Positions 23,802 through 33,044 of a stretch of 64,000 nt of DNA are shown here, piece by piece. Under the pieces are notes generated by a model. The model saw nothing but the letters and a program-made list of their open reading frames with translations. It searched no databases and was not told where the DNA came from. The translations under genes and the position numbers were made by a program. The DNA lies in the NCBI RefSeq assembly GCF_012933465.1, contig NZ_JABBND010000020.1, positions 1-64,000 on the forward strand. Reading direction: 5' to 3'. The stretch comes from Actinomycetospora sp. TBRC 11914. GTDB taxonomy: Bacteria; Actinomycetota; Actinomycetes; Mycobacteriales; Pseudonocardiaceae. How positions within the stretch are numbered: the stretch's first letter is position 1; every line of letters starts with the position of its first letter.

Positions 23802-24679
23802 GCCCCCTCCGTCAGCGTCCCGACCGCACCGGCACCGGCCGCTCCGGCCGCCCGCTGCGCGGCCCCGGCGACCCGACGATCATGCCGCCGACCCCGCACC
23901 CGAGCGGCGCCACCGCCCCGCCGATCCCGCCGGACCTCGTCCCGAACCACGTCGCGCTCGTCATGGACGGCAACGGCCGGTGGGCCAACCAGCGGGGCCT
24001 GCCGCGGATCGAGGGGCACCGGAAGGGCGAGGGGCAGCTGCTCGACGTCGTCCGCGGCTGCATCGACCTCGGCGTCAAGTGGATCAGCGCGTACGCGTTC
24101 TCCACCGAGAACTGGCGGCGCAGTCCCGAGGAGGTCCGCTTCCTGCTCGGGTTCAACCGCGACGTCATCCGCCGCCGCCGCGACGAGATGCACGCGATGG
24201 GGGTGCGGGTGCGCTGGTCGGGGCAGCGGCCGCGGCTGTGGCGCAGCGTCATCTCCGAGCTCGAGAAGGCCGAGGAGCTGACGCGCGACAACGACGTCGT
24301 CACCCTCACCATGTGCGTCAACTACGGCGGGCGCGCGGAGATCGTGCAGGCCGCCCGCGAGCTCGCGAGGAGGGCCGCCCGCGGCGAGATCGACCCGGAC
24401 CGCATCGACGAGCGCGCGATCGCCCGCCACCTCGACGAGCCCGACATGCCCGACGTCGACCTGTTCGTGCGCAGCTCCGGGGAGCAGCGCACCTCGAACT
24501 TCCTGCTCTGGCAGTCCGCCTACGCCGAGATGGTCTTCCTCGACACGCTCTTCCCGGACTTCGACCGCCGCCACCTCTGGCAGGCCTGCGAGATCTACGC
24601 CAGCCGCGACCGCCGCTACGGCGGCGCCGCCGACGCCCCCACCGCGAACGGCGCGACCGACCCCGAGGAGAACCCGTGA
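23798..24679 (+). CDS. uppS: cis-Prenyl diphosphate synthase (UppS, Z-decaprenyl/undecaprenyl type)
   Basis: 293 residues. [20 protein letters not shown] (substrate and Mg site), FSTENWRRS and the C-terminal [17 protein letters not shown] are the cis-prenyltransferase signatures. It makes the long polyprenyl diphosphate carrier used for peptidoglycan and arabinogalactan lipid intermediates, on the inner face of the membrane. The first 45 residues are Pro/Arg-rich and not conserved; an internal ATG at 23881 is an alternative start, but the GTG that overlaps recO is kept. Followed by a 4-bp overlap with the YbjN-like gene. Confidence 0.95.
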   Translation: MSPLRQRPDRTGTGRSGRPLRGPGDPTIMPPTPHPSGATAPPIPPDLVPNHVALVMDGNGRWANQRGLPRIEGHRKGEGQLLDVVRGCIDLGVKWISAYAFSTENWRRSPEEVRFLLGFNRDVIRRRRDEMHAMGVRVRWSGQRPRLWRSVISELEKAEELTRDNDVVTLTMCVNYGGRAEIVQAARELARRAARGEIDPDRIDERAIARHLDEPDMPDVDLFVRSSGEQRTSNFLLWQSAYAEMVFLDTLFPDFDRRHLWQACEIYASRDRRYGGAADAPTANGATDPEENP

Positions 24680-25086
24680 GCCGCGAGGCCGCGACCACCG
24701 CCACGCTGCTCATCACCGCCCGGGAGGCGCTGGAGAAGTTCGTCGAGGTGCGGGTCGACGACGACGGCGCGCTGTCCTTCCGCCACGGCGACGTGCCGTG
24801 CGCGGTGCAGGGGATCGAGCTGGTCGAGGGGCTGGCCGTGCTGTCGCTGACCTGCGTCGTCGCGTGGGACCTCGTCGGCGACGAGATCCCCCGCCAGATC
24901 GCCGAGCGGGCCGGGCAGGGGCTCTTCGGCACGCTCGGCGCGATCGCCACCGACGACGGGTGGGACGTGACCCTGCGCTACGCGTTCCCCGCCGAGGGCC
25001 TCGCCCCCGACCCGCTCGGGACGCTGCTCATGCTCGTCGTCTCCACCGCCTCGCAGGTCCGCGCGGACCTCGTCGGCACCTCCTGA
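24676..25086 (+). CDS. YbjN / type III secretion chaperone-like fold protein
   Basis: 136 residues. Soluble alpha/beta protein ([72 protein letters not shown]) that fits the YbjN-type chaperone-like fold. It occupies the position of M. tuberculosis Rv2360c between uppS and zur. No catalytic residues are recognisable and its role is unknown; co-transcription with uppS is indicated by the 4-bp overlap. It converges on zur. Confidence 0.75.
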   Translation: MSREAATTATLLITAREALEKFVEVRVDDDGALSFRHGDVPCAVQGIELVEGLAVLSLTCVVAWDLVGDEIPRQIAERAGQGLFGTLGAIATDDGWDVTLRYAFPAEGLAPDPLGTLLMLVVSTASQVRADLVGTS

Positions 25087-25116
25087 GGGCGGTCCCGACG
25101 ACGGGTGCCGGGCCCG

Positions 25117-25533
25117 TCAGGCCCGGCAGGTCGCGCACACCCCGAGGATCTCCACGGTGTGGTCGATCTGGGCGAAGCCGTGCTCGGCGGCGACCTTCTC
25201 CGCCCAGTGCTCGACGGCGGGTCCCTCCACCTCGACGGTGCGCCCGCAGCTGCGGCACACCAGGTGGTGGTGGTGGGTGTCCGAGCAGCGCCGGTAGGAC
25301 GCCTCGCCCGCGGCGGTGCGCAGCACGTCGATCTCCCCGGCCTCGGCCAGCGCCTGCAGCGTGCGGTACACCGTCGTCAGCCCGATGCCCTCCCCGCGGC
25401 GGCGCAGCTCCTCGTGGATGTCCTGGGCCGAGCGGAAGTCGTCGAGCTGGTCGAGCAGGTCGCCGATCGCAGCCCGCTGGCGCGTCGCCCGCTGGCCGGG
25501 CACGACGGTGGGACGGGCCCCGTCCGTGCTCAC
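25117..25533 (-). CDS. zur: Zinc uptake regulator Zur (Fur family)
   Basis: 138 residues. Fur-type winged helix (RQRAAIGDLLDQLDDFRSAQ; GIGLTTVYRTLQALAEAG), metal-sensing His cluster (CSDTHHHHLVC), structural zinc CRSC and CATC. Position directly after an smtB-type gene makes it Zur (FurB) rather than an iron regulator. With zinc bound it represses zinc-uptake genes. GTG start, 4-bp overlap with smtB. Confidence 0.92.
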   Translation of the reverse strand: MSTDGARPTVVPGQRATRQRAAIGDLLDQLDDFRSAQDIHEELRRRGEGIGLTTVYRTLQALAEAGEIDVLRTAAGEASYRRCSDTHHHHLVCRSCGRTVEVEGPAVEHWAEKVAAEHGFAQIDHTVEILGVCATCRA

Positions 25534-25883
25534 GCGTCCTCCTCGGCGTGCTCGACGGCGTCGACGACGATGTGGGCGAGGTGGTCGTCGACCAGCCGGT
25601 AGACGACCTCGCGGCCCCGGCGCTCACCGCGCACCACGCCGGCCGCCTTGAGCACCCGCAGGTGCTGGCTGATCAGTGGCTGGGTGACGCCGAGGGCGTC
25701 GACCAGCTCGTGCACGCAGCGCGGGGAGGTGCGCAGCTGGAGCACCACGGCGATCCGCACCGGCGCGGCGAGGGCGCGCAGCAGCTCGCCGGCCGCGGCC
25801 AGCGTCTCGGTGGGCGGCGGGGCGGGGGCGTCGGCGGGCAGGTGGGGGGCCTCGTCGGGCGCCTGGATCTGGACGGCGTTCAC
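25530..25883 (-). CDS. smtB: ArsR/SmtB family metal-responsive repressor
   Basis: 117 residues. The winged helix (LRALAAPVRIAVVLQLRTSP; GVTQPLISQHLRVLKAAGVV) is typical. The C-terminal helix DDHLAHIVVDAVEHAEED carries the Asp/His/His/Glu set expected for the alpha-5 zinc site of SmtB. In mycobacteria the smtB homologue is released from DNA by zinc and controls the smtB-zur operon. The start overlaps the upstream DUF6703 gene by 4 bp. Confidence 0.9.
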   Translation of the reverse strand: MNAVQIQAPDEAPHLPADAPAPPPTETLAAAGELLRALAAPVRIAVVLQLRTSPRCVHELVDALGVTQPLISQHLRVLKAAGVVRGERRGREVVYRLVDDHLAHIVVDAVEHAEEDA

Positions 25884-26194
25884 CGCAGCGCCACCCCGAT
25901 CGTCACTGCCACGAGCACGGCCAGCACCAGCACGCGGGCGAGGCGCTCGGGCGGCGTGAGCCGCGGCCACGTGGTGGCGAGCAGCACGGCGACCCCGACG
26001 GCGAGCAGCGCCAGCAGCAGCGCCCCGATCAGCCCCCCGACGATCGCGCCCACGGCGAACACCGCGACCACGACCAGGAACGCCAGGATCGGCGACACCC
26101 CGGCCAGCGGCCCCGATCCGGGCAGCAGCGGGCGCCTCGTGTCGCCCCGGCGCAGCCCTCGGCGGGCACCCTGCCCGCCGCCTCGCGTCGGCAC
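25880..26194 (-). CDS. DUF6703-like small membrane protein in the smtB-zur operon
   Basis: 104 residues. A short basic N-terminus, then three hydrophobic helices (VSPILAFLVVVAVFAVGAIV; LIGALLLALLAVGVAVLLAT; VLVLAVLVAVTIGVALR). The GTG at 26194 is the first start placing the basic region inside; longer versions are Arg-rich shadow. First gene of the operon with smtB and zur by 4-bp overlap. A zinc-related membrane role is only inferred from context. Confidence 0.65.
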   Translation of the reverse strand: MPTRGGGQGARRGLRRGDTRRPLLPGSGPLAGVSPILAFLVVVAVFAVGAIVGGLIGALLLALLAVGVAVLLATTWPRLTPPERLARVLVLAVLVAVTIGVALR

Positions 26195-26256
26195 CGTCCT
26201 CCACCGCCCTCGTCGTCGTCCCGGCCTGTGTCCTCCAGTGTCCCACCTCCTCCCGA

Positions 26257-26277
26257 TACTGACACCCGGTGTCGATA
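26257..26277. promoter_or_regulatory. Candidate SmtB/Zur operator
   Basis: TACTGACACC-C-GGTGTCGATA is an inverted repeat with 8 of 10 arm positions matching. It lies between the divergent DUF6703-smtB-zur operon and the monooxygenase-like gene, 12 bp before the latter's start. Size and AT-ends fit an SmtB-type site; assignment is by position. Confidence 0.45.
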
Positions 26278-26288
26278 AGGTCGGTGCC

Positions 26289-26612
26289 GTGCTGCTGGTG
26301 TGCCGGTTCGACGAGGCCGGGGACGACTTCCTCGACCGCGCGCGGCGCGCCGTGGGGCTCCTGGCCGCGCAGCCCGGGTGCGAGCGGGTCGAGTTCGGCA
26401 GCGCCGTGGAGGCGCCGGGGGAGTGGGTGCTCGTCGCGGTGTTCGCCTCGCTCACCGCCTACCGCCGCGCGCTGGCGCCCTTCGACGTCCGCGAGCACGT
26501 GGTGCCGTTCCTCTCCGCGGCCCGCACCGACGAGGCCGCGACCTTCGAGCGCCGGCTGACCGCCCCGGCGGCCGATGGCGGGGTCGAGGAGCGCCCGAGC
26601 ATCCTCGGGTGA
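26289..26612 (+). CDS. Antibiotic biosynthesis monooxygenase (ABM) domain protein
   Basis: 107 residues forming one ferredoxin-like ABM domain: LLVCRFDEAGDDFLDRARRA, then VGLLAAQPGCERVEFGSAVE and WVLVAVFASLTAYRRALAPF. Family members are small dimeric oxygenases, haem degraders or quinol-modifying enzymes. The residues that set activity vary, so no substrate is assigned. GTG is the first start in frame. Divergent from the zinc-regulator operon with a shared palindrome between, so zinc control is possible. Confidence 0.7.
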   Translation: MLLVCRFDEAGDDFLDRARRAVGLLAAQPGCERVEFGSAVEAPGEWVLVAVFASLTAYRRALAPFDVREHVVPFLSAARTDEAATFERRLTAPAADGGVEERPSILG

Positions 26613-26711
26613 ACCGGTGGATCGAGCGGCCGGCCGAGCCTCGCTACGCTGGGTAGGCCAGACGACCAGCGAGTCCGGCGGGCCGCGCGGCCCGCCGTCG
26701 GGAGAACAGAA

Positions 26712-28139
26712 GTGCCGACCCCCACCGGAAGCGCCCGCATCGAGACCGTGGTGAACCTGTGCAAGCGCCGCGGGTTCGTCTTCCCCTCGGGGGAGATCTA
26801 CGGCGGTACCCGGTCGGCCTGGGACTACGGTCCCCTCGGCGTCGAGCTCAAGGACAACATCAAGCGCCAGTGGTGGCGGACGATGGTGACCGGTCGCGAC
26901 GACGTCGTCGGGCTCGACTCGAGCGTCATCCTGCCCAAGCAGGTGTGGGTGGCCTCCGGCCACGTGGACGTGTTCACCGACCCGCTCGTCGAGTGCACGA
27001 ACTGCCACCGCCGGTTCCGCGCCGACCAGCTCGCCGAGGACTTCTCCGAGCGCACCGGCGGCCCGTCGCTGGAGTCCACCGACTCCGAGGGCCACGTGTC
27101 CTACGACCTCTCGACGGTGCCCTGCCCGAACTGCGGAGTCCGCGGCTCCTACACCCCGCCGCGCGAGTTCAACATGATGCTCAAGACCTACCTCGGGCCG
27201 GTCGAGTCCGAGGAGGGCCTGCACTACCTGCGCCCGGAGACCGCGCAGGGCATCTTCGTCAACTTCGCGAACGTCATGTCGACGGCGCGGAAGAAGCCGC
27301 CGTTCGGCATCGGCCAGATCGGCAAGAGCTTCCGCAACGAGATCACGCCCGGGAACTTCATCTTCCGCACGCGCGAGTTCGAGCAGATGGAGATGGAGTA
27401 CTTCGTCGAGCCGGGCTCGGACGAGGAGTGGCACCAGTACTGGATCGACGAGCGGACCCGCTGGTACACCGGGCTCGGGATCGCGCGGGACCACCTGCGC
27501 CACTACGAGCACCCCAAGGAGAAGCTCTCCCACTACTCGAAGCGCACGGTCGACATCGAGTACCGCTACGAGTTCAACGCCGGGCAGGAGTGGGGTGAGC
27601 TCGAGGGCATCGCGAACCGCACCGACTTCGACCTCACGACGCACTCGAACCACAGCGGCGTCGACCTGAGCTACTACGACCAGGCCACCGACTCCCGGTA
27701 CAAGCCCTACGTCATCGAGCCCGCGGCCGGCGTCGGGCGGCCGATGATGGCGTTCCTGCTCGAGGCCTACACCGAGGACGAGGCGCCGAACGCCAAGGGC
27801 GGCGTCGACAAGCGCACCGTCCTCAAGCTCGACCCGCGCCTCGCGCCGGTGAAAGCGGCCGTGCTGCCGCTGTCGCGCAACGCCGACCTCTCGCCGGTGG
27901 CGCGCGACGTCGCGGCGAAGCTCCGGCAGCACTGGAACGTCGACTTCGACGACGCCGGGGCCATCGGTCGCCGCTACCGGCGCCAGGACGAGATCGGGAC
28001 GCCGTACTGCGTCACGATCGACTTCGACTCACTCAACGACCAGGCGGCGACGGTGCGCCACCGGGACGCGATGACCCAGGAGCGTGTGGCGCTCGACCAG
28101 CTCGAGGGCTACCTGGCGGCGCGGCTCATCGGCTGTTAG
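26712..28139 (+). CDS. glyS: Glycyl-tRNA synthetase (dimeric type)
   Basis: 475 residues, the usual length for the single-chain alpha2 enzyme. [20 protein letters not shown] near the N-terminus, motif 2 [20 protein letters not shown], a zinc-type pair CTNCHRRF and CPNCG, motif 3 [10 protein letters not shown] and a C-terminal anticodon-binding domain. It charges tRNA-Gly. GTG start. Next to zur/smtB as in mycobacteria. It ends 10 bp before palindrome P2 and converges on oleD. Confidence 0.97.
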   Translation: MPTPTGSARIETVVNLCKRRGFVFPSGEIYGGTRSAWDYGPLGVELKDNIKRQWWRTMVTGRDDVVGLDSSVILPKQVWVASGHVDVFTDPLVECTNCHRRFRADQLAEDFSERTGGPSLESTDSEGHVSYDLSTVPCPNCGVRGSYTPPREFNMMLKTYLGPVESEEGLHYLRPETAQGIFVNFANVMSTARKKPPFGIGQIGKSFRNEITPGNFIFRTREFEQMEMEYFVEPGSDEEWHQYWIDERTRWYTGLGIARDHLRHYEHPKEKLSHYSKRTVDIEYRYEFNAGQEWGELEGIANRTDFDLTTHSNHSGVDLSYYDQATDSRYKPYVIEPAAGVGRPMMAFLLEAYTEDEAPNAKGGVDKRTVLKLDPRLAPVKAAVLPLSRNADLSPVARDVAAKLRQHWNVDFDDAGAIGRRYRRQDEIGTPYCVTIDFDSLNDQAATVRHRDAMTQERVALDQLEGYLAARLIGC

Positions 28140-28148
28140 GTGCCTCCG

Positions 28149-28196
28149 GCTCGTGAGCACTAACTGTCGCTATACCGGCATTTAGTGCTCACGAGC
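28149..28196. repeat. Palindromic repeat copy P2, between convergent glyS and oleD
   Basis: GCTCGTGAGCAC at the left is matched by GTGCTCACGAGC at the right, with inner arm TGTCGCTATACCGGCA. The oleD stop (TAA, 28182-28184) lies inside. Flanks GTGCCTCCG and GCGGAGCGCACC complete the element. Confidence 0.85.
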
Positions 28197-29195
28197 GCGG
28201 AGCGCACCGGACAGCCGCGCGAACCCCTCGTCCAGCGACACCCGCGGCTCGTAGCCGAGGTCGCGGCGGGCGGCCGAGATGTCGAACCAGTGCGCCGTGG
28301 CGAGCTGGCGGGCGAGGAAGCGGGTCATCGGCGGGTCGCCGACGTCGCCGAGGAACGGGACCCGGTCCAGCACCCGCCACACCGATTCCACCGCCGCGCC
28401 GGCCGCGACGGCGACCCCCACCGGCACGGTGCCGCGCACCGGCTCCAGCCCGCCGGCGACGACGATGCCGTTGACGAGCTCGCGGACCGGGCGCGGGTCG
28501 CCGGAGGTGATGAAGTACGGCCGTCCGGCGCACGCGGCGCCCGGGGCGAGCCGGTCGGCGGCGTCGAGGTGGGCCCGGGCCGCGTCGTCGACGTAGGTGG
28601 TGTCGATGACCGCCGACCCGTCGCCGACGAAGCGCAGCCGCCCCGCCCGGGCCCGCGCCAGGATCCGCGGGACCAGCTGGGTGTCGCCCGGGCCCCACAC
28701 GAGGTGCGGGCGCAGCGCGACCGTCGCGAGGTCGGGGCCGTTCGCGGCCAGCACCAGCCGCTCGGCCTCGGCCTTCGTCTCCGGGTAGGCCGCGTCGAAG
28801 TGCGTCGCGTAGGGCAGCGACTCGTCGCCGCCGGCGATGTCGCCGCCGGTGTGCACGACCGACGGCGTGCTGGTGAACACGAACCGCCGCACGCCCGCCG
28901 CGCGGCACGCGTCGAGCAGCACCCGGGTGCCCTCGACGTTGCTGTGCCGGAACTGCGCGACGGTGCCCCGGATGCCGGCCCGGGCGGCGACGTGGAAGAC
29001 GGTGTCGCACCCGACGAGGGCCTCCCGCACGGCGACCGGGTCGGTGAGGTCCCCGCGCACCGTGGTCACCCCGCGCTCGCGCAGCGCCGGGTAGTCGCCG
29101 CGCGCGAGGCTCACGACCGGCTCGCCGCGGGCTAGCAGCGCGTCGACGACGGCACCCCCGACGAAGCCCCCGCCCCCGGTGACCAGCGCCGTCAC
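28182..29195 (-). CDS. oleD: OleD: NAD(P)-dependent 2-alkyl-3-ketoacid reductase
   Basis: 337 residues, extended short-chain dehydrogenase. NAD(P) motif TGGGGFVG (6-13), catalytic YPETK (Tyr137, Lys141) and Ser/Thr in FTSTPSVVHTGG. In the Ole pathway it reduces the 2-alkyl-3-oxo acid made by OleA to the 3-hydroxy acid. The oleA-B-C-D order with 4-bp overlaps makes the assignment firm. The last residues (REH) and stop come from palindrome P2, the same tail as in the LuxR protein at P1. Confidence 0.88.
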   Translation of the reverse strand: MTALVTGGGGFVGGAVVDALLARGEPVVSLARGDYPALRERGVTTVRGDLTDPVAVREALVGCDTVFHVAARAGIRGTVAQFRHSNVEGTRVLLDACRAAGVRRFVFTSTPSVVHTGGDIAGGDESLPYATHFDAAYPETKAEAERLVLAANGPDLATVALRPHLVWGPGDTQLVPRILARARAGRLRFVGDGSAVIDTTYVDDAARAHLDAADRLAPGAACAGRPYFITSGDPRPVRELVNGIVVAGGLEPVRGTVPVGVAVAAGAAVESVWRVLDRVPFLGDVGDPPMTRFLARQLATAHWFDISAARRDLGYEPRVSLDEGFARLSGALRAREH

Positions 29196-30811
29196 GCCAG
29201 CTCCCGCGCGGCCCACCGGCCGAGTGCCTCGCGGTCGATCTTCGAGTTGTGGCGCGGGTCGACGGGCAGACCGGGGTGGGCGAGGAACACCTCGATCGTC
29301 GCCGTGCGCGGGTCGGCCGCCGCGAGCGCCCGCAGCTCCCCGGCCACCTCGGAGTCCAGCCGGTGGCCGGGGAGCATCTCCACGACGACGACGGGGCTGC
29401 GCGCCGCCGCCGGCCCCACCCCGACCAGCGCGCAGCGGCGCACCGCCGGGTGGTGGTTGAGCACCTCCTCGCACGGCACGCTGTGCAGCGGGCCGTCCGC
29501 GGTGTGCACGACGTGGGTGACGCGGCCGGCGAACCAGAGCCGGCCGTCGTCGTCGCGGGAGGCCAGGTCGCCCGTGCGGTGCGCGAGCCGGCCGTCCCAG
29601 CGCACCTTGGCGGCGGCCGTCGCGTCCGGGCGGTCGGCATAGGCGGGGCTCACGACGGGGCCGCGGACCACGACCTCCCCGACCTCGCCGGCGCCCACCA
29701 GGCGGTCGGGGGTCAGCGCCGCCACCGGCCCGTCGGCCGGGCGCATCAGCGCGACGTCGACGCCGGGGACCGGGCGCCCCACGCAGATGCCGTCGTCGGG
29801 CAGGGCGAGCAGTTCGTCGCTCGCGATCGTCGTCACCGGCAGCGCCTCGGTGGCGCCGTACGGGGTGTGGACCCGGGCGCCCGGGCCCAGCAGCGCGAGT
29901 ACCCGCCGCTGGGTGTCGCGGGGGACCGGCGCCCCCGCCGAGACGACCTGGCGCAGGGCGGGCAGCGTCGTGCCGGCGGGGGCGCCGCGGCCGAGCCGGT
30001 CGAGCACGGCGGGGGAGCCGAACATGACCGTCGCCCCGCTGCGCCGCGCGGCCGTCACCAGCCGCGCGGGCACCACCTTCGCCGGCCGCGTCGGGTCCAT
30101 CCGCGGCACCACCGTCGTCATCCCGAGCGCCGGCCCGAAGAGCGCGAACGGCGGGAAGGTGGCGAGGCTGACGTCGCCGGGGCCGAGGCCATAGAGGTCG
30201 CGGATCAGGCCGGCCTGGGCGAGCAGCCCGTCCTCGTGGTGCTCGACGCCCTTGGGCGGGCCGGTCGACCCGCTGGTGAACAGGATCGCGGCCGGGACCC
30301 CGTCGGGGCGGGGGAGCGGTGCCCGCGGCCCGCGTCGGGACCCCTCCCGCTCGACGCGGCGCAGCGACACGGTGCCCGGCACCGGCACCGGGCCGGCGGT
30401 CACCGCGACCCGCGCGGACGGGCACCAGCCCAGGGCGCGCCGGGCGAGGTGCGCCGTCGCGATCCCGACGAAGGCCTCCGGCGCCGCCTCGCCCAGGCAG
30501 TCCCGCACCCGGCCGAGCCCGATGCCCGGGTCCACGACGACCGGCACCGCCCGCACCCGCACCAGCGCGTAGGCGAGCACGAAGAAGTCGGCGGTCGGGG
30601 GCACGAGCAGGGCGACGCGGGTGCCCGGGCCGATGCCGGCGGCGAGCAGTCCCGACGCGGCCGCGGTCACCCGCCGCGCCAGCGCGCCGAAGGAGACCGT
30701 GCGCGTCGAGCCGCCGAACCCCGGCAGCACCAGCGCGGCGTCGTCGGGGCGGGCCGCCCCGTGCTCGGCGAGCAGGCCGTCGAGGGTCGTCGTCGGGGTC
30801 GCGGTGCTCAT
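29192..30811 (-). CDS. oleC: OleC: ATP-dependent beta-lactone synthetase
   Basis: 539 residues, acyl-adenylate-forming superfamily. P-loop FTSGSTGPPKGV (179-190), YGATEALP, HRTGDLASRDDDGRLWFAGR and the C-terminal lysine region HNSKIDREALG. OleC adenylates the 2-alkyl-3-hydroxy acid and closes the beta-lactone. In several actinobacteria oleB and oleC are fused; here they are separate, joined by a 4-bp overlap. Other acyl ligases look similar; operon context decides. Confidence 0.87.
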   Translation of the reverse strand: MSTATPTTTLDGLLAEHGAARPDDAALVLPGFGGSTRTVSFGALARRVTAAASGLLAAGIGPGTRVALLVPPTADFFVLAYALVRVRAVPVVVDPGIGLGRVRDCLGEAAPEAFVGIATAHLARRALGWCPSARVAVTAGPVPVPGTVSLRRVEREGSRRGPRAPLPRPDGVPAAILFTSGSTGPPKGVEHHEDGLLAQAGLIRDLYGLGPGDVSLATFPPFALFGPALGMTTVVPRMDPTRPAKVVPARLVTAARRSGATVMFGSPAVLDRLGRGAPAGTTLPALRQVVSAGAPVPRDTQRRVLALLGPGARVHTPYGATEALPVTTIASDELLALPDDGICVGRPVPGVDVALMRPADGPVAALTPDRLVGAGEVGEVVVRGPVVSPAYADRPDATAAAKVRWDGRLAHRTGDLASRDDDGRLWFAGRVTHVVHTADGPLHSVPCEEVLNHHPAVRRCALVGVGPAAARSPVVVVEMLPGHRLDSEVAGELRALAAADPRTATIEVFLAHPGLPVDPRHNSKIDREALGRWAARELA

Positions 30812-31683
30812 CGACCGGCCGCCAGGAACCGCCGCACCCGCGGCACGATCTCGTCCGCGGCGTCCTCGAGGACGTAGTGGCCGGCGCCGGGGTAGCGGTG
30901 CACCTCGGCGTGGGGCAGGTAGCCGAGCAGGTGGCGCAGGATCGACGCGTCGAACACCGGGTCCTTCATGCCCCAGTGCACCGCCACCGGCTTCTCCCCG
31001 AGCAGCGGGAGCCGCTCGGCGAGGCGCACGAGCACCGGGTGGGCGGGGTCGGCGGGCCCGGTCGGGATGTCCTGGACGAAGGCGTGCACGGCCACGCGGT
31101 GCTCGGGACGGTCGTAGGGGGCGAGCAGGCCGCGGCGGGCCTCGGCGCCGAGCCAGGGCCGGCCGGAGCCGAGGACGAGCGCGCCGAGGGAGAAGGCGTT
31201 GAACCGGCGGACCGCGACGTCGCCGACGACGGGCAGCCGCGCCGCCTGCAGCGTCCACGGGATCCGCTTGTCGGCGGGCAGCGGGAACGCGGCGGTGTTG
31301 AGCACGACGACCCGGTCGACGCGCTCGGGGTGCTCGACGGCCCACGAGAGACCGATCGGGCCGCCCCAGTCGTGCACGACGAGGCAGAGCGGCCCGTCGA
31401 GGTCGAGGGCGTCGACGAACTCGGTCAGGTCCGCGACCCGGCGCGCCAGCGTGTGGGGGTACTCGGCGCGGGACGGCTTGTCGGAGCGGCCCATCCCGAT
31501 GTGGTCCGGCGCGATCACCCGGAAGCCGTCGGCGGGCAGCGTCGTGAGCAGGGAGCGCCAGTAGAACGACCACGTCGGGTTCCCGTGGACGTGCAGGACG
31601 GGCGGCCCCGACCCCTCGTCGACGTAGGCCATGGTGTGGCCGCCGACGGTCAGGGTGCGGGAGGCGAGCGCCTCGGTGCTCAC
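30808..31683 (-). CDS. oleB: OleB: beta-lactone decarboxylase, haloalkane-dehalogenase fold
   Basis: 291 residues. Haloalkane dehalogenase-like hydrolase: HVHGNPTWSFYWRSLL, nucleophile Asp105 in VVHDWGGPIGLSWA, catalytic His in GAGHYVLED. In the Ole complex it decarboxylates the cis-beta-lactone to the alkene. On sequence alone it would be called a haloalkane dehalogenase or epoxide hydrolase; adjacency to oleA and oleC decides. The GTG overlaps the oleA stop by 4 bp. Confidence 0.88.
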   Translation of the reverse strand: MSTEALASRTLTVGGHTMAYVDEGSGPPVLHVHGNPTWSFYWRSLLTTLPADGFRVIAPDHIGMGRSDKPSRAEYPHTLARRVADLTEFVDALDLDGPLCLVVHDWGGPIGLSWAVEHPERVDRVVVLNTAAFPLPADKRIPWTLQAARLPVVGDVAVRRFNAFSLGALVLGSGRPWLGAEARRGLLAPYDRPEHRVAVHAFVQDIPTGPADPAHPVLVRLAERLPLLGEKPVAVHWGMKDPVFDASILRHLLGYLPHAEVHRYPGAGHYVLEDAADEIVPRVRRFLAAGR

Positions 31684-32708
31684 CACAGCACCTCCGCGGC
31701 CGCAGCGTTGATCCCGCTGCCCACGCCCATGAGCATCACGCGCGAGCCGTCGGTGACGACGCCGTCCTCGACGGCCTTCGACAGCACCGTCGGGACCCCG
31801 GCCGGGCCGATGTTGCCGAAGAGCGGGAACTGCGACGGGAACCGGTCGTGGTCGAGGCCGAGCTGGTCGGACACCGCGCGGGTGTGGACCTTGCTGACCT
31901 GGTGGAGGCAGTACACGTCGTAGCTTGCGGCGTCCCACCCGAACGCCGCGACGGCCTCCTTCCAGGCGCGCCCGGCGAGCTCCATGCCGGCGGCCAGCAG
32001 CCCGGAGCTGTCGGTGCGCATCTCGTCGGCCTGCCCGACGCACAGCGCGGAGTTCCCGACGGTGCTGGCCCGGCCCAGCCCGCCGAGGTAGCGGTGCCCG
32101 CCGGGGCCGTCGGCGCGGGAGAGCACCATCGCGACCGCGCCCGACCCGACGGTCAGCGTCGCGAACTGCTCGTGGAACATCGCGCGGGTGGCCTCGTCGC
32201 CCGCGAGCCGGGCGAGGGTGGATTCCATCGCGAATCGGCTCGTCTCCCCGGCGACGACGAGTCCGTGGTCGATCTCGCCGCGCTCGATCATCGTCGAGAC
32301 GAGGTTCATCCCGTTGAGGAATCCGAGGCAGGCGTTGCCCAGATCGAAGTTCACGGCTTCCGGCGGCAATTCCATGCGACCGTGCACGATGCTCGCGGTG
32401 GACGGCTCGAGGTGGTCGCGGCTCACGGAGGTGTTGATGAGCGCGCCGATCTCGTGGCGCGGGACGCCGCTGCGGGCGAGGGCGTCCTCCCCGGCCCGCG
32501 CGGCCACCTCGCTCGGCATGGTGCCCTCGTCCCACACCCGGCGCTCGGCGATGCCCGACAGCTTCTCGAGCAGGCCGGGCGTGATCCGCAGGCGCCCCAG
32601 GGTCCCGGCGATCCGGTCCTCGAGCTCGCGGGAGGTGACCCGGTGCGGCGCGTCGACGTGCGCCAGTCCGGTGATCACCACGTCGTCGTACCGCTGTGCC
32701 GCCCTCAT
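31680..32708 (-). CDS. oleA: OleA: acyl-CoA head-to-head condensing thiolase
   Basis: 342 residues, 3-oxoacyl-ACP synthase III-like. TGLAHVDAPHRVTSRELE, INTSVSRDHLEPSTASIVHG, catalytic Cys127 in NACLGFLNGM, ERGEIDHGLVVAGE, LHQVSKVH and FGNIGPAGVPTVLSKA match characterised OleA more closely than FabH. It joins two fatty acyl-CoAs to a 2-alkyl-3-oxo acid. The ATG at 32708 places ITGLAH at the usual distance; an upstream ATG at 32780 would add 24 unconserved residues. First gene of the operon; its promoter must lie in 32709-33044. Confidence 0.9.
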   Translation of the reverse strand: MRAAQRYDDVVITGLAHVDAPHRVTSRELEDRIAGTLGRLRITPGLLEKLSGIAERRVWDEGTMPSEVAARAGEDALARSGVPRHEIGALINTSVSRDHLEPSTASIVHGRMELPPEAVNFDLGNACLGFLNGMNLVSTMIERGEIDHGLVVAGETSRFAMESTLARLAGDEATRAMFHEQFATLTVGSGAVAMVLSRADGPGGHRYLGGLGRASTVGNSALCVGQADEMRTDSSGLLAAGMELAGRAWKEAVAAFGWDAASYDVYCLHQVSKVHTRAVSDQLGLDHDRFPSQFPLFGNIGPAGVPTVLSKAVEDGVVTDGSRVMLMGVGSGINAAAAEVLW

Positions 32709-33044
32709 GGCCGAAAGAATGCGGGTCGCGCGCAGTTCCCACCAGTTCGTCGTGCGGTACCGCGGGATCTCCGAACGCATTGTTCGTGCTACCGGAGATC
32801 ATAGGAAACGACGGGTAACAGGAAAATCCCCGGGATCCCGTACGCCGAACGGGCGAGGAATTCGGGGCACCGATGCGGGCGGCGCACGGTACGGCACTAC
32901 TCGTGCGTACGACGGCGGGTGTCGCCCGCCGCTCCCGGGATCTCGCGGCGGAGACGACGGGTGTGACGTCGGTCACCGCCAGCCCGGCCCGGCGGGCGCG
33001 CCCGCCGGGCGGGGACCGTCGGGGGGCTCGCCTACCCTGAGGGT
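32709..33044. other. Divergent intergenic region between oleA and xdhC-like gene
   Basis: About 335 bp with no supportable gene. The part next to oleA is AT-richer than the surroundings and probably holds the ole promoter. The xdhC -10 is at 33033. Confidence 0.55.
33033..33038 (+). promoter_or_regulatory. -10 element of a leaderless xdhC-like promoter
   Basis: TACCCT ends 6 nt before the GTG at 33045; the intervening GAGGGT is too close to serve as a Shine-Dalgarno. Confidence 0.45.

Noticed and set aside
30808-31683. Haloalkane dehalogenase
   Set aside because: The fold and nucleophile fit, but oleA, oleC and oleD in the same overlapping operon make OleB the better call.
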